DNA of 64,000 nt from Fibrobacter succinogenes (lineage in GTDB: Bacteria; Fibrobacterota; Fibrobacteria; Fibrobacterales; Fibrobacteraceae), in NCBI GenBank assembly GCA_902762305.1, contig CACWNW010000011.1:62001-126000 (forward strand). The letters run 5' to 3'. A program made the translations under genes and the position numbers. This document shows, piece by piece, positions 43,214 to 54,924 of the stretch. The notes under the pieces are model-generated. The model worked only from the letters and a program-made list of their open reading frames with translations, had not been told where the DNA came from and ran no database searches. How positions within the stretch are numbered: the stretch's first letter is position 1; each line of letters opens with the position of its first letter.

Positions 43214-46200
43214 TTAACGGACCATAACCTGTTTACCGTTAAAATAGTAAATTCCCTTGGTTGTTGGCTTGGCATTCAGTTTGCGGCCCTTCATATCGAA
43301 CCAGCCGTTTACAGCCTTAATTTCGCCAGAAATGGGTTTTACTTTACTTATGACGGTCGTTTCTTCGACTTCCGCTTCAGTTTCGGCTTCAACTTCACGT
43401 TCAACAAAGTCTACTTCCATGGAATTGGAACCGGAGCCATTGTTGATAGAAGCCGTCTGTGCAGAAACATAGGCAGCCTTAGCCAAAAAACGGCGGGCAG
43501 ATTGCTGAACAGAGGACAGCTCTTCCGCCTGGGTATTGTAAAGGTAACCGCGCAACGGCTTAATATAAGCACCGGCACCTACTCGTTTAAACTTTCCAAC
43601 CTTTTCAGGGTCAGGATCAGAATTTGCGACAAAGCCCCAAGCCTGCCTATCACCGGACGGCCAATCAATACGAGAGTACACACCTCTAAATTGCCATTTG
43701 CCGCCATCCTTTTCACTGACCGGGACAACAACATCATTGGTGTTCATAACAACACTATCTCCATCAGCGATATCGATTATGAGCGTATCAGAGGTCGGCA
43801 CAAAGATATACGGCGTATTGGCCTGGATTACTCCGCCTGCAACGTCATTATAGAACACGGCCTTAGGCACGTTTTCATCGACATACGCAAATTCCTTGAA
43901 AGAACCACCCGAAATCTTGGTCGTGTCAATCGAGAACGGAAGCATAATCGTAGAATTCTTCCCGACCGTAAACTTGCGGACAAATTCCACATGGTTCACA
44001 GAAATATCCGACGGAATTTCAACCGTTTCCGAAGAATTGGTATTGATTTGAGCGGTCTTCGATCCATCAGCGTTCTCGAAAACCTTGATGGCGCCATAAT
44101 CGTTGACCAGGAACGGATAGACCTTTTCCCACTTGGCGTAGAAATGAGCCTCGCCAGTAGAACCAGCCGCAATACCAGCCACCGGCTCTTCAGCGTCTTC
44201 ACTTACGAACCAGCCCAAGAAATTGTATCCAGTCTTAGACGGGTTATTGAGATCAATATTTCCGTCTTCAACCGTGTACGTTTCCGGATTCGGCGTCTCG
44301 AACGTCGCACCTTCGATATTGTGGTAGACAATTTGGAATGCTTCAGGTGTCCACTTAGCGTAGAAAGTCTTGTCGCCAGAGGAACCTAGCGGGACTTCCG
44401 TCACGGCTTCGCCTTCGAAGTCGGGATTATCGTACCAGCCATCGAAAGTGTAACCCTCACGGCCCGTAGCATTTCCCAACGCGAAGGTTGCCGTTTCGCT
44501 CGTGTAAGACGTTCTGCTGTTAGCCTTCTCACCACCATTCAACACATAGGAAAGGGTATAGACCTTAATCCACTTTCCGTACAGAGTAATGTTACCATAA
44601 GAGCCCTTTGCAATCTGCGTAACCTTTGTTGTATAATTTGTTTCTTTATACCAACCACCAAAATCATAACCTTCACGCGACTGGGGATACTTTATGTCCT
44701 TTTTATCATTAATCGTATATGTCGTCGGATTCTGAGGGTTATTTACACAACCATCACATTCGTAAGTAATCGTGTAAGTCGCCAAGCTCCACGACGGGTA
44801 CAGCGTAACAGGAGCCACAACCGTATATTCTTCGCCAAGTTCATAACCCTTTGCTCCACCCATAGTTGTCGACCAACCATTCTGTTCGTAGCCCGCACGG
44901 CGGAAAATGCCCGCAGATTCGAGAGTGATGGTGGTTCCATGTTCCACAAACTGGTCCGAAATGGAACCGTAGGAATTATTGTCGGCCAAATACATGATCC
45001 TGTATGTTTTCTTGGACCACTTGCCATAGAAGGTCTTGTCACCTGTCGTTCCCTGAATTACCTGAGTCGCCTTGTTGGTGAAGGCGGCATCATAGAACCA
45101 GCCTTCAAATACAAAGCCTTCGATATCAGCCGGAGCCTTCAGGGCAAAAGATGTATCGATAGTATAGGAACTGGGATTGTCGCCCGTATCCGTACCCTCA
45201 TTCATTACATAACTGATATTGAAACGCTGGAGAGTCCACTTAGCATATAGAATAATGCTCTGGTTTATTTGTGATGCAAATTCGTATGCATTTACGCCAT
45301 TCGAATCAGTAAACCATCCGGCAAATACATAACCATCATCCGCAATCGGGTCCGTCGGAGCAGAAACCGTATCTCCAGCCCCCACGCGAACATAATCCAC
45401 AGTCGTTTTTCCATGCTGATTAGCATTATAGGTCACGGTATAGGTTTCCACATCGGTCCATACGGCATGCAAGACAAGATCATCAGATGCAGTCACGGTA
45501 TCCAAAGAAACCGAATCACTTTCATGAGCTCCTGCAGTCAGCGCCCAACCGGTAAAGTAGGACCACGTTTCGCATTCATCTTCCGATCCCGATACATAAT
45601 TTTTGCAGCGGGATGACGGCAAGGTTCCAAGCCCCTCGACAGTAATCGTTTCTCCGCTAACAACCTGCTTTGTTTTTACACTATCGTTAGATTCCGGGAA
45701 AACACCGGGAGCCACATTGAAGGTCACCGTATAAACCGGAGTCCAAACAGCAAAGACAGTGTCACTCTTAGAAACCGTACCAAGATCAGCAGCCGGTGCA
45801 GCAGCATCACGGGTCTTAGCCCAACCAGCAAAACTGTAATTTTCACGAGACGGATTTTCTATTTCATCGGCGGTGATTGCCATTCCGCCATCAAGGAATT
45901 TATTCTTGTCCGCTTTTCCATTGGCAAAAGCACCTCCGTTCGCATCAAAGACAATCTTGTAACCGTCTGCACCATACCCATTGAGCGAAAGGGACGTTTC
46001 ACCAATGGACCACGGTTCCGTCTTGCAGGCACCAGTTGTTGAATCTATTCCGTTCAACGCACATGCAATGGAATCCTCATTGATTTCACTCGTATTTACG
46101 GTGCTATCGGTTACCGAACAATCCTTACAAGTTTTACCAACACCAGAAATTGGCTCGCCTTGATAAGAAATTCCTGCTCCCTCATAATAGCTATCATCTG

Positions 46201-47044
46201 CAGTCATCGTTCCAGACCAAACATTTCCGGTAATTCCGCCAACAGAACCTTCTGAACCTGTATTCGTGAGTCCAGGACCAGCATAAACACAAGAGGTAAC
46301 AATCACATCCGTCTTGGTGATACCGATAATGCCTCCGACATACGCCTTGCTTCCGCTCGTCTGGATTTCGACAAGGCTCATGCAATTGGATATAGTACCC
46401 TTTTTAGCATTACCCACAATGCCACCGACGCCCTGGCTTTTGCCCGTCGTCTTGATGGTTCCCGAAGTAATGCAGTTATCAACGACATTGGTTCCTTTAT
46501 CGGACATCCAGCCGACAACAGCTCCGACCGAAATCTGGTTGTCCTGATTACTAATAATGGTACCGGCATTCGTCGTGGCCTGGATATCCACATTTTCAAG
46601 GACCAGATTCAAGACTTTTCCATCACCCAGCACTCCGACAAAACCAAGATTCTGGGCGTACTCTTTATTGATGGCAGAAAGTTCATCTCCATTTACGTAA
46701 AGATTCTTGATTATATGGTTCTGCCCATCAAATATCTTTCCATAAAACTTATCGCCCTTTCCGGCTGCCAGCGGAATCCAAAGATGCCCACCCAAATCCA
46801 GGTCGGCAGTCAACTTGGCATTACCATTATTATAGTTCTTTGCGTACCAAGCAAGCTTTGCTGCTGTATTTATTTCGTAGAAACCATTAACAAGGCAAGG
46901 TTCTTCCTTAGTTGAACCATCCCATACAGCATTATTGCTGTTTTGAACACAAGCCGCAAACACCTGCCCGACACCGAGCAGGCAGAACAGGAGAATCCCG
47001 AGCAGGGTTCTTTGAGAGGAAGTTTTCAAGAGTGAACTAAACAT
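43214..47044 (-). CDS. Large secreted protein with GLUG motifs and eight InlB-type repeats
   Basis: A 1276-aa exported protein. The signal peptide (about 1-31, LLGILLFCLLGVGQVFA) is followed by a GLUG/pectate-lyase-like part (about 40-330: GKIFDGQNHIIKNLYVNG, GAVVGWMSDKGTNVV). Eight InlB/Listeria-Bacteroides repeats follow (about 355-930), each closing with a GW....F/YxxW pattern such as GYVFAGWFTDSNG and LYAKW. A linker rich in Glu (about 1208-1235) leads to a C-terminal module ending KGIYYFNGKQVMVR, like other exported proteins here. The start at 47044 has GAGGTG at the right distance. An adhesin role is inferred. Two peptide genes and a nucleotidyltransferase gene follow directly. Confidence 0.87.
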   Translation of the reverse strand: MFSSLLKTSSQRTLLGILLFCLLGVGQVFAACVQNSNNAVWDGSTKEEPCLVNGFYEINTAAKLAWYAKNYNNGNAKLTADLDLGGHLWIPLAAGKGDKFYGKIFDGQNHIIKNLYVNGDELSAINKEYAQNLGFVGVLGDGKVLNLVLENVDIQATTNAGTIISNQDNQISVGAVVGWMSDKGTNVVDNCITSGTIKTTGKSQGVGGIVGNAKKGTISNCMSLVEIQTSGSKAYVGGIIGITKTDVIVTSCVYAGPGLTNTGSEGSVGGITGNVWSGTMTADDSYYEGAGISYQGEPISGVGKTCKDCSVTDSTVNTSEINEDSIACALNGIDSTTGACKTEPWSIGETSLSLNGYGADGYKIVFDANGGAFANGKADKNKFLDGGMAITADEIENPSRENYSFAGWAKTRDAAAPAADLGTVSKSDTVFAVWTPVYTVTFNVAPGVFPESNDSVKTKQVVSGETITVEGLGTLPSSRCKNYVSGSEDECETWSYFTGWALTAGAHESDSVSLDTVTASDDLVLHAVWTDVETYTVTYNANQHGKTTVDYVRVGAGDTVSAPTDPIADDGYVFAGWFTDSNGVNAYEFASQINQSIILYAKWTLQRFNISYVMNEGTDTGDNPSSYTIDTSFALKAPADIEGFVFEGWFYDAAFTNKATQVIQGTTGDKTFYGKWSKKTYRIMYLADNNSYGSISDQFVEHGTTITLESAGIFRRAGYEQNGWSTTMGGAKGYELGEEYTVVAPVTLYPSWSLATYTITYECDGCVNNPQNPTTYTINDKKDIKYPQSREGYDFGGWYKETNYTTKVTQIAKGSYGNITLYGKWIKVYTLSYVLNGGEKANSRTSYTSETATFALGNATGREGYTFDGWYDNPDFEGEAVTEVPLGSSGDKTFYAKWTPEAFQIVYHNIEGATFETPNPETYTVEDGNIDLNNPSKTGYNFLGWFVSEDAEEPVAGIAAGSTGEAHFYAKWEKVYPFLVNDYGAIKVFENADGSKTAQINTNSSETVEIPSDISVNHVEFVRKFTVGKNSTIMLPFSIDTTKISGGSFKEFAYVDENVPKAVFYNDVAGGVIQANTPYIFVPTSDTLIIDIADGDSVVMNTNDVVVPVSEKDGGKWQFRGVYSRIDWPSGDRQAWGFVANSDPDPEKVGKFKRVGAGAYIKPLRGYLYNTQAEELSSVQQSARRFLAKAAYVSAQTASINNGSGSNSMEVDFVEREVEAETEAEVEETTVISKVKPISGEIKAVNGWFDMKGRKLNAKPTTKGIYYFNGKQVMVR

Positions 47045-47131
47045 AACACACCTCTTTTTTTGCAAAAATATGAACTTTTCGCAAATTATACCAAAAACAT
47101 AACAAGAAAAACAGATGTGCAGCCTAAAATC

Positions 47132-47145
47132 GTGACATTTGTCAC
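47132..47145. promoter_or_regulatory. Operator-like palindrome upstream of the InlB-repeat gene
   Basis: GTGACA-TT-TGTCAC is a perfect 14-bp inverted repeat, 87 bp before the start codon at 47044. The half site TGACA also occurs in the TATGACAC repeats upstream of the TIGR02147 gene. Confidence 0.4.
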
Positions 47146-47221
47146 CCGCAAGGGCCTAAAAAACGCATAAATCGTTGTCAAATATGTGATTTAGGGCAAA
47201 TTTGGGACAATTTTGCAAAAA

Positions 47222-47473
47222 CGGCTGACTAAAACAGCAAAATCAAGAATTTGGTCAGCCAATTTCAGAACAAAGTAACTATCCGGGGCTTGTAAAAAGG
47301 CCGAAAAAGGGGGCTGCAGTGCTCAGATGCTCGATGTTACTCTTTTTTGCAGGCGCTTTGGCTGACTAAATTGCGATTTTTTCATCTCTGGTCAGCCACC
47401 TCGCACGCATTTTCAACAGACAAACTAAAAATCCGGCTGACCAAAACTCCCAAAAACGTTTTTTAGTCAGCCA
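47222..47473. repeat. Cluster B of three 40-bp palindromic elements
   Basis: Elements at 47222-47261, 47359-47398 and 47434-47473, each exactly 40 bp, with ends YGGCTGACYA...TNGTCAGCCA. Spacers are 97 and 35 bp. On the reverse strand the order (35-bp spacer with TTAGTTTGT, then the long spacer) matches cluster A at 25286-25516. The gap 47045-47708 holds no gene that I can support. Confidence 0.85.
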
Positions 47474-47612
47474 AAATCCCGATATTCGCCCACGACAAGC
47501 CAAGAATTCACCCACGAAAACATCCGAATACACCCCAAAGAGCCGCAGATTATCCCTTTTTTTCTAAATTTCCTCGCGAAACAAATGGCATCTCATCCCA
47601 AAGATTCCCGAT

Positions 47613-47646
47613 GGATCCTATCGCCACCATGTGGCTCCAGGATGAC
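47613..47646. repeat. Dispersed repeat copy before ilvD
   Basis: A diverged copy, GGATCCTATCGCC...GTGGCTCCAGGATGAC, about 60 bp upstream of the ilvD start and probably within its leader. Confidence 0.65.
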
Positions 47647-47708
47647 AGCGGGGATGACAATTGTGAATGGGGGTGCCGCAAGTTTTAAAGACACAAAAGA
47701 GGATTATT

Positions 47709-49568
47709 ATGCCGAAACTTCGTTCGCTCAAGACTATGGAAGGCCGTGAAATGGCCGGTGCACGCGCCCTTTGGCACGCAACTGGAACCAAGGTGGAAGA
47801 CTTTGGTAAGCCCGTCATCTGCGTGGTGAACAGCTACACCCAGTTTGTTCCGGGACATGTCCACCTGAAGGACTTGGGCCAGGTTGTCGCCCGCGCGATC
47901 GAAGCCGCCGGCGGTGTTGCGAAGGAAATGAACACCATCGCGGTCGATGACGGTATCGCCATGGGCCACGACGGCATGCTTTACAGCCTCCCGAGCCGCG
48001 ACCTTATCGCCGACTCCACCGAATACATGGCAAACGCCCACCGCGCCGACGCCCTCGTTTGCATCTCTAACTGCGACAAGGTGACTCCAGGCATGCTCAT
48101 GGCCGCCATGCGCCTCAACATCCCCGCAATCTTCGTCAGCGGCGGCCCGATGGAAGCTGGCCACGTGACCACGAAGGACGGCAAGGACCGCGCCCTCGAC
48201 CTGATTGACGCCATGATCGATTCCGCCGACAGTTCCGTGAGCGACGAAGACGTGGCAGCCATCGAAGCGAACTCCTGCCCCACTTGCGGTTCCTGCTCCG
48301 GCATGTTCACCGCGAACTCCATGAACTCCCTTACCGAAGCTTTGGGCCTCAGCCTCCCGGGTAACGGCACCATCGTCGCCACCCACGCCGAACGCAAGAA
48401 GCTCTTCGAAGCCGCCGGTAAGCGCATCGTGGAACTCTGCCACCAGTATTACGATTTGAACGACGACAGCATCCTCCCGCGTAGCATCGCCACGAAGGAC
48501 GCTTTCGAAAACGCCATGCGCCTCGACATCGCCATGGGCGGTTCCTCCAACACCGTGCTCCACTTGCTCGCCGTGGCTCAGGAAGCGGGCGTTGACTTCA
48601 CCATGAAGGACATCGACCGCCTCTCCCGCAACACGCCGTGTATTTGCAAGGTGGCACCGACCGTTCACAACATTCACATCGAAAACGTGAACCGCGCCGG
48701 TGGCATCATGGGCATCCTCGGTGAACTCGACCGCATGGGCCTGCTCCACAAGGACGCAAAGACCGTTCACGCCAAGACCATGGGCGAAGCCCTCGAAGTG
48801 AACGACCTCAAGCGCAACCCGACCGAAGAAGCCAAGCAGCGCTACCTCGCCGGTCCGGGCCGCAAGTACAACCTGGTCGCTTTCTCCCAGAACTTCATGT
48901 ACCCGGATCACGACCTCGACCGCGCTAACGGCGCTATCCGCGACGGCGAACACGCCTACACCAAGGACGGCGGCCTCGCTGTTCTGTATGGTAACCTCGC
49001 CGTGGACGGCTGCATCGTGAAGACTGCCGGCGTCGACGAATCCATCTTCAAGTTCACCGGCCCCGCCGTGGTGTTCGAAAGCCAGGAAGATGCCGTGAAG
49101 GGCATTCTCGACCCGAACGTGGTGAAGGCGGGCGACGTGGTCGTTATCCGCTACGAAGGCCCGAAGGGTGGCCCCGGCATGCAGGAAATGCTCTACCCGA
49201 CCTCTTACCTCAAGAGCCGTCACCTCGGCAAGTCCTGCGCACTCCTTACCGACGGACGTTTCTCCGGCGGTACGAGCGGCCTCTCCATCGGTCACGCTTC
49301 TCCGGAAGCCGCCAACAAGGGTAACATCGGCCTCGTGCACACGGGTGACGTCATCGAAATTGACATTCCGAACCGCAGCATCAACGTGCAGCTCACCGAC
49401 GACGAACTCGCCGCACGCCGCAAGGAAATGGAAGCCCGCGGCGCCAAGGCATGGCAGCCGGAACACCGCGATCGCGTCGTGTCCAAGGCATTGCAGGCAT
49501 ACGCCGCCATGGCATCGTCCGCTGACAAGGGTGCCGTGCGCGATTTGAGCCTGATCGGCGTGAAGTAA
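47709..49568 (+). CDS. ilvD: Dihydroxy-acid dehydratase
   Basis: IlvD dehydrates 2,3-dihydroxy-3-methylbutanoate and its homologue to 2-oxo acids, the shared step of valine and isoleucine (and via 2-oxoisovalerate, leucine) synthesis. The 619-aa length is usual. Iron-sulfur ligands are visible in ISNCDK and [18 protein letters not shown]. Other marks are [27 protein letters not shown] and [21 protein letters not shown] chose the ATG at 47709, preceded by AGAGGATT; the upstream extension is unlike the family. Codon use is that of a highly expressed gene. Confidence 0.97.
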   Translation: MPKLRSLKTMEGREMAGARALWHATGTKVEDFGKPVICVVNSYTQFVPGHVHLKDLGQVVARAIEAAGGVAKEMNTIAVDDGIAMGHDGMLYSLPSRDLIADSTEYMANAHRADALVCISNCDKVTPGMLMAAMRLNIPAIFVSGGPMEAGHVTTKDGKDRALDLIDAMIDSADSSVSDEDVAAIEANSCPTCGSCSGMFTANSMNSLTEALGLSLPGNGTIVATHAERKKLFEAAGKRIVELCHQYYDLNDDSILPRSIATKDAFENAMRLDIAMGGSSNTVLHLLAVAQEAGVDFTMKDIDRLSRNTPCICKVAPTVHNIHIENVNRAGGIMGILGELDRMGLLHKDAKTVHAKTMGEALEVNDLKRNPTEEAKQRYLAGPGRKYNLVAFSQNFMYPDHDLDRANGAIRDGEHAYTKDGGLAVLYGNLAVDGCIVKTAGVDESIFKFTGPAVVFESQEDAVKGILDPNVVKAGDVVVIRYEGPKGGPGMQEMLYPTSYLKSRHLGKSCALLTDGRFSGGTSGLSIGHASPEAANKGNIGLVHTGDVIEIDIPNRSINVQLTDDELAARRKEMEARGAKAWQPEHRDRVVSKALQAYAAMASSADKGAVRDLSLIGVK

Positions 49569-49577
49569 TTCAGGACT

Positions 49578-49607
49578 GGAACCTTCACGCTTCGCGTTCA
49601 GGATGAC
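49578..49607. repeat. Short dispersed repeat after ilvD
   Basis: A diverged copy, GGAACCTTCACGCTTCGCG then TTCAGGATGAC, ten bases after the ilvD stop. Confidence 0.6.
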
Positions 49608-49650
49608 GTTTTGCCATACGCGAGCGGTTATTTCCTGAATGAATATTTTA

Positions 49651-49680
49651 GGCGACTCGTTCATTCGAGCCGCCTTTTTT
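49651..49680 (+). terminator. Intrinsic terminator of ilvD
   Basis: Stem GGCGaCTCG / CGAGcCGCC with one mismatch and a 6-nt loop, followed by T6. Confidence 0.8.
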
Positions 49681-49681
49681 A

Positions 49682-52600
49682 CTATCCCAGTTTCTTTTCG
49701 AGTTCAGCGAGCGTCTCTGTAGCCTCGCTGAATTCGTAATCGTCCACCTGGTTTACCATCTTCTGCAGCAGCGCCTCGATATCGCCATCAAACGCGATAT
49801 TCTCGTACTCGTCCAGAATGCGCTTGCATCGCGTAGAAGAGCAGGAATCCAGGGCAACCTTAAGGTCACCGAGCACACCCTTCAACCGGCCAACAGCCTC
49901 CGGGTCTTCACGTTTCGTGGGCTGCACCGGCATGTCGGCATCGATATCCTTCAACACAACGCTCAAGTCCTCGATCAGGTTGTGAAGCGCTTCTTCGAAC
50001 CTGTTGTATTCCGGGAAGTCGTGCTGCTTCTGCGAAAGCGTGTTCTCGACGGCAGCGCCGAGCGTCTGCACATGCGACGAACCGATTGTCCCGCAAAGGC
50101 CCTTGATGGTATGCGTGATGCGCGTGGCTTCCTCGAATTTTGAGGTTTCGACAAGCTTGCGCAATTCGAAATTGTTCCCGCTGTAATCGCGGACGAACCC
50201 GTGCAAGATCCTGATATAGATGGTCTTGTTGTTGTTCGCGTGGTAGAGTCCGACAGAAGCGTCGAAATCGCGGACCTTCGAGAACTGCGCGAGGAAATTC
50301 GCATCGTCGTCGGCAAGCTGCACATTCCCGGTAGAAACGAGCGTCCTGTTGTGCGGCACGGAACTTTCAGAAGCAATCGCCAGGTAATTCGCGAGGTCTT
50401 CGTACAGGAGCGAAGGATCGATGGGTTTCACGATATACGAATTCATGCCCGCTTCGAAACATTCTTCCTTGTCTTTCTGGAACGCGCGCGCACTCATCGC
50501 GAGAATCGGCACCTTCTTGAAATACGGGTCTTCCATGTCGCGGATTTCCTTCGTCGCCGTAAGGCCATCCATTATAGGCATCTGCAAGTCCATAAGCACA
50601 AGGTCGAACGAACCCGGCTTCAAAAGGTCGAGCGCTTCCTTTCCGTTGTTCGCGACCATCGTGGTAAGGCCGACGGAATTCAAAAGCGAAACGGCGAGTT
50701 CCTGGTTCATCAGGTTATCTTCGACAAGCAAAATCTTCGCCGGCTTGAAGTAAATCTTGCGGTTTTCCTTCTTGGTCGCCTTCTGGTACGTGAGCTTCAT
50801 GCCCATCGCTTCTTGCAAGGCGCTGAGAATCGAGCTTATCTGCGGCGGCTTCGCGATACAGCTGTTGTACCCGAGCTTCGTCGCCATATCCTGTTCGGCT
50901 TCCTCGAAATGCAGCGGATGCATGAGCACCTTCGGAATCTTGCGCATTTTTTCGGGAATTCCCTTCGCAAAATCGAAGCCGGTCTCAAGCCCCATCTTGT
51001 AATCGACAAGGAAAATATCGTACGGGTCCTCGCCCGCCTCTTCGTGAGCCTGGATAAGGTCAAACGCTTCCGCAGCAGAGCACGCCTCCTCCACGACAAG
51101 GTGCAGTTTAGTGAGGATATGCCGGAGCACGGAGCGCATATTGGCGCAGTCATCCACCAGCAAGATGTTCTTGCCCGCGAAACTGTTGACCGATTTCCAC
51201 TTGGGTTCACCCGCCTGCGGCGCAATCGGGAGCGATATGCTGAAGAAGAACCGCGAGCCTTCGCCGGAAGTACTTTCGACCTGAAGCTTGCCGCCCATGA
51301 GTTCCACGAGGGACTTCGAGATGACAAGTCCGAGGCCCGTTCCGCCATACTTGCGCGTAGTGGAACCGTCGGCCTGCGTAAACGCGTTGAACAGGCGCCC
51401 CAGCTGTTCGGGAGTCATGCCGATGCCCGTATCCTTCACGCTGAACGCAAGTCGCACATTCTTCTCGTTTATATTCTCGAGTTCCACCTTGAGGGTGATA
51501 TCGCCCTTCTCGGTAAACTTCGTCGCGTTGTTCACGAGGTTCGTGAAAATCTGCGAAAGCCTGAGCGGGTCACCCATAAGCGTCTCGGGAATATCCGGGT
51601 CCACATCCACGATAAGTTCGATCGGACGCCCGGCAATACGCACTTCGGCAAGGGAGGCCACCTCGCTGATGACATCCTGCAGCACGAACTGCGTGACTTC
51701 GAGTTCCTGCTTCTTGGCCTCAATTTTCGAGAAATCCAGAATGTTGTTGATAATCCCGAGCAAGGACTTCGCCGCATGCCCAATGCGGTCCACGAAGTTG
51801 CGCTGGCGATCCGTAAGGTCGGTTTCGGCAATCAGGTGCGCCATGCCTATAATCGCATTCATCGGCGTACGAATTTCATGGCTCATGTTGGCGAGGAATT
51901 CGCTCTTCGCCTGCGTCGCCTGCTCCGCAATTTCGCGGGCGGCGATGATTTCGGAAATATCCGTCATCGAGAACATGTAGCCCACCACGGCCTCGTCGGC
52001 CTTGAGCGTCACCGCCTCGCCACGGAACCAGATTTCGCCATGCCCTTCGTTCGAAGGCAGCATGAAGGAATCCTTCCAGGTTTCGCCATCGTCGAACGCC
52101 TTCGCAATCGCTTCCATCACGTTGTCCGGAATTCCGCAAGAAGGCAGGTCTTCGAGCGCAAACCCGAAAAGACTCCGCCAATCCCTCTGGAAAATATCGC
52201 CCAGGTGCTTCGACATGTACTTGATATGCCGCGTGCGGTCGAATATCATCAAAAGCGAACGGTCGGCAGAAAGCATGATGGTATCAAGAATCGTATCCTT
52301 CTGGATGCCGCTCGTGACGTCGGTAATCATGAACAGGTAGCGGATACTGCCGTCGTCTTCTACGAGAAGCTGGAAGAAGATTTCCCACCAGAAGTCCTCC
52401 CCCTTCGTATTCCTCACCTTCACGAGCGTCTTTCTCTCGCTATCGTCGAGTTCGCCACCCATTGCGACCTTGTGCGCGAACTTCTTGAACTGTTCCGAAG
52501 GGAAAAATTTCCACAGGACATCGCCCTTGATATCTTCGGAGTCGGTGAAGAACTTCACGACATTGCTACTCGCCTGGAGGATATCGAACGTGTCATTCGT

Positions 52601-53665
52601 CAGGATCAACGTAAAGTTCGGGCTCGAAAGCAGGGTATCGAACAGCGTACTCGAACTTACGCTATCCTTGAGGTCTTTCTCGATATAGCGCTTGAAAAGT
52701 ATTCGGGCGACAAGGCCCGCAAAACTCATCAGGATAATCACCGCAAGAATAAGCGCAAGCTTGATTCCCTGGAAGCGTTCGTTGAACTTCGCGACCACGG
52801 TATTCTGGTGCAGAATACGAACAAGGTAATACGGATTCTTCGTCATCGCCGAAGCCATGAAAACAAAGGTCTGGCGGTGGTTGGTCGTCTTCTCCAAACG
52901 CACGACATTTCCGTTCCCGTACATCAACAGCGAATCGGCGTCGACCGAGCTCGTAACCATGTCGAGCAGCATGCCGATACTGTCGAGGTCAATCCTGCCG
53001 AGATTCGTCTGTTCCGGATAATATGAAATAATATTACTGCTGTTGTCCAGCAACAAGATGATTCCGCCATCGGACTTGTCGATACCGTCGCTCATCGCCT
53101 GGTTGATAATCTGCATATCCAGGTCTTCGCCGACAATACCCTTGACACGGTTGTTCTTGTCGCGAAGCGCCTGCGAAAGCGTCAGGACCTGAGTGTTGAG
53201 CGACTTGCGCCAGGTGGGGCCCGTAATGGCGACACCCTTGTTTCTGGAAGCCTCCAAGTACCAGTCCTTCGTGCGGAACTCGGACACCCCCTTGTCGAGC
53301 ATGTTGCCGCGGCCACTGATGTACTCGCCTTCTACAGAGCCGTAGAACACGTCGAGTATGCCCTCGTTTTTCTGCACGCGCTTGCCGAGGATGGACTTGG
53401 CATTCTGCTTGTTGATGGAGCCGACATTCGCGATAAACTTGCCGAAGTCGGCCTGGTGCTTGTTCAAGATGTTTTCGCAGGCCTCGACCGTTTTGTGGAG
53501 GCGCAGCTCGGAACTGCTGTAGGCAGTCGATATCAGTGTATTCTCGAGATAAAAAAGGAATGCAAAGACCAAAAGTACCGTTGCAACAACAAGCGGTACC
53601 ATATAGACAATCGAAATTCGCCAACTAAGTTTGCGGCGTTTTGAATTCACAATATTTCGTGTCAA
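49682..53665 (-). CDS. Hybrid sensor histidine kinase with two receiver domains and Hpt
   Basis: A 1327-aa phosphorelay protein. It has an N-terminal membrane helix (about 15-38), a large extracytoplasmic Cache-like sensor (about 40-305) and a second helix (about 308-330). Two PAS-like domains follow (about 345-590), then HisKA with His596 in [15 protein letters not shown], and an HATPase ([18 protein letters not shown]). Receiver 1 (from about 835) has LVDYKMG, and receiver 2 (from about 977) has [11 protein letters not shown]. The Hpt domain has His near 1185 (THTIKGLCG). The TTG at 53665 overlaps the stop of the HD-GYP gene and follows AAGGAC. The pair probably forms one signalling unit; the signal is unknown. 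Confidence 0.9.
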   Translation of the reverse strand: MTRNIVNSKRRKLSWRISIVYMVPLVVATVLLVFAFLFYLENTLISTAYSSSELRLHKTVEACENILNKHQADFGKFIANVGSINKQNAKSILGKRVQKNEGILDVFYGSVEGEYISGRGNMLDKGVSEFRTKDWYLEASRNKGVAITGPTWRKSLNTQVLTLSQALRDKNNRVKGIVGEDLDMQIINQAMSDGIDKSDGGIILLLDNSSNIISYYPEQTNLGRIDLDSIGMLLDMVTSSVDADSLLMYGNGNVVRLEKTTNHRQTFVFMASAMTKNPYYLVRILHQNTVVAKFNERFQGIKLALILAVIILMSFAGLVARILFKRYIEKDLKDSVSSSTLFDTLLSSPNFTLILTNDTFDILQASSNVVKFFTDSEDIKGDVLWKFFPSEQFKKFAHKVAMGGELDDSERKTLVKVRNTKGEDFWWEIFFQLLVEDDGSIRYLFMITDVTSGIQKDTILDTIMLSADRSLLMIFDRTRHIKYMSKHLGDIFQRDWRSLFGFALEDLPSCGIPDNVMEAIAKAFDDGETWKDSFMLPSNEGHGEIWFRGEAVTLKADEAVVGYMFSMTDISEIIAAREIAEQATQAKSEFLANMSHEIRTPMNAIIGMAHLIAETDLTDRQRNFVDRIGHAAKSLLGIINNILDFSKIEAKKQELEVTQFVLQDVISEVASLAEVRIAGRPIELIVDVDPDIPETLMGDPLRLSQIFTNLVNNATKFTEKGDITLKVELENINEKNVRLAFSVKDTGIGMTPEQLGRLFNAFTQADGSTTRKYGGTGLGLVISKSLVELMGGKLQVESTSGEGSRFFFSISLPIAPQAGEPKWKSVNSFAGKNILLVDDCANMRSVLRHILTKLHLVVEEACSAAEAFDLIQAHEEAGEDPYDIFLVDYKMGLETGFDFAKGIPEKMRKIPKVLMHPLHFEEAEQDMATKLGYNSCIAKPPQISSILSALQEAMGMKLTYQKATKKENRKIYFKPAKILLVEDNLMNQELAVSLLNSVGLTTMVANNGKEALDLLKPGSFDLVLMDLQMPIMDGLTATKEIRDMEDPYFKKVPILAMSARAFQKDKEECFEAGMNSYIVKPIDPSLLYEDLANYLAIASESSVPHNRTLVSTGNVQLADDDANFLAQFSKVRDFDASVGLYHANNNKTIYIRILHGFVRDYSGNNFELRKLVETSKFEEATRITHTIKGLCGTIGSSHVQTLGAAVENTLSQKQHDFPEYNRFEEALHNLIEDLSVVLKDIDADMPVQPTKREDPEAVGRLKGVLGDLKVALDSCSSTRCKRILDEYENIAFDGDIEALLQKMVNQVDDYEFSEATETLAELEKKLG

Positions 53666-54732
53666 TGAGTCTGGTCCTTAAACAGTTCATAGGTTGCGGG
53701 CAATTCATCAGCAATCGTCAAAAACGCATCAACCACATCGGGGTCGAACTGCGTCCCTTTCGCCTTTACAATCTCTCCGACAGCAAACTGGTGCGGGTAA
53801 GCGTCCTTGTAGGGCCTGCGCGAAACGAGGGCATCGTACACGTCGGCCACAGCCATGAGGCGCGCGCCCACAGGAATCTCCTCGCCCTTGAGCCCGCTCG
53901 GGTATCCCTGCCCATCCCAGCGTTCGTGATGCGCAAGCGCGATATCGGCCGCAATGCGAACCATCGGGTTGTCGTGCAGTTCCCTCGTAGCATCCATGAG
54001 CACATCGTAGCCCATCTTCGGGTGCTTGCTCATGATTTGGCGTTCCTGCTCGTTGAGTTTGGCGGGCTTGCGCAAGATTTCGTCTTCGATACCGACCTTG
54101 CCAATATCATGGAGCGGAGCCGCGGTCGCATAATAATCCACATACTCGCTCGACGGGATGGCCCGCGCGTACTTCGGGTTCTTCTGCAAGACCTCGGCAA
54201 GGCGCTGCACAATCACCTGGGTGCGCTTGATGTGCGCTCCCGTCTCGGGATCGCGGAATTCCGCAAGGGAACCGAGGCTCGTCAGCATGACCTTCAGCGT
54301 ACGGCGCAGGTCGGCCGTCTTCTCGTCGACAAGTTCGTGCAGGTGGTCGCGCTGGCGCTTGTATTCGAGTTGGTTTTTAACGCGCAACAAGACGAGCTGC
54401 GGGTTGAACGGCTTTCCGATGTAGTCCACCGCACCCAAGTCAAGCCCTATCTGCTCGCTTTCGTTATCCGATTTCGCAGTCAAGAAAAAGACCGGAATGT
54501 TCTTGAGTGAATCAATCCCCTTCATGGCTCTCATTGTCTCGTAGCCATTCATCTCGGGCATCATCACATCGAGAAGAATCAAGTCCGGCAGGACCTTTTC
54601 TGCGATTTCGATAGCCTTCTTACCATTCTTCGCAACAAAGACGTCATAGTGATCCATCAAGACATTTTCAAGGACTTCAATGTTCGTCTTAGTATCGTCA
54701 ACAACTAAAATTTTGGCTTTTGCCTGTTCCAT
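53662..54732 (-). CDS. RpfG-type response regulator with HD-GYP phosphodiesterase domain
   Basis: A 356-aa protein with an N-terminal receiver (about 8-125; phospho-Asp in [13 protein letters not shown]) and a C-terminal HD-GYP domain (about 160-345). The HD-GYP motifs are complete: [20 protein letters not shown], then [24 protein letters not shown] domains degrade cyclic di-GMP, which controls motility, biofilm or adhesion. It overlaps the hybrid kinase gene by 4 bp (TTGA), so the kinase's relay probably feeds this receiver. Confidence 0.93.
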   Translation of the reverse strand: MEQAKAKILVVDDTKTNIEVLENVLMDHYDVFVAKNGKKAIEIAEKVLPDLILLDVMMPEMNGYETMRAMKGIDSLKNIPVFFLTAKSDNESEQIGLDLGAVDYIGKPFNPQLVLLRVKNQLEYKRQRDHLHELVDEKTADLRRTLKVMLTSLGSLAEFRDPETGAHIKRTQVIVQRLAEVLQKNPKYARAIPSSEYVDYYATAAPLHDIGKVGIEDEILRKPAKLNEQERQIMSKHPKMGYDVLMDATRELHDNPMVRIAADIALAHHERWDGQGYPSGLKGEEIPVGARLMAVADVYDALVSRRPYKDAYPHQFAVGEIVKAKGTQFDPDVVDAFLTIADELPATYELFKDQTH

Positions 54733-54924
54733 AGCCCAAATATATGCTCAAAAAACCAAATAAATCAACCTGTTCTATTCCAAAATGGAATATGTATGTT
54801 TTTTTTAAACAACAAGTTACAGTTTTTTCAGTTTGCAACGCTTCTGACCCACTTTTTTTCACCCAAATGGACATTTTTTCAACATAAAAAATCGCTGTAT
54901 ACAATTTTTTTCGAAACGTAAATT

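Noticed and set aside
50201-53026. 941-aa plus-strand ORF opposite the hybrid kinase
   Set aside because: Antisense to HisKA, HATPase, receiver and Hpt motifs; Arg/His-rich shadow.
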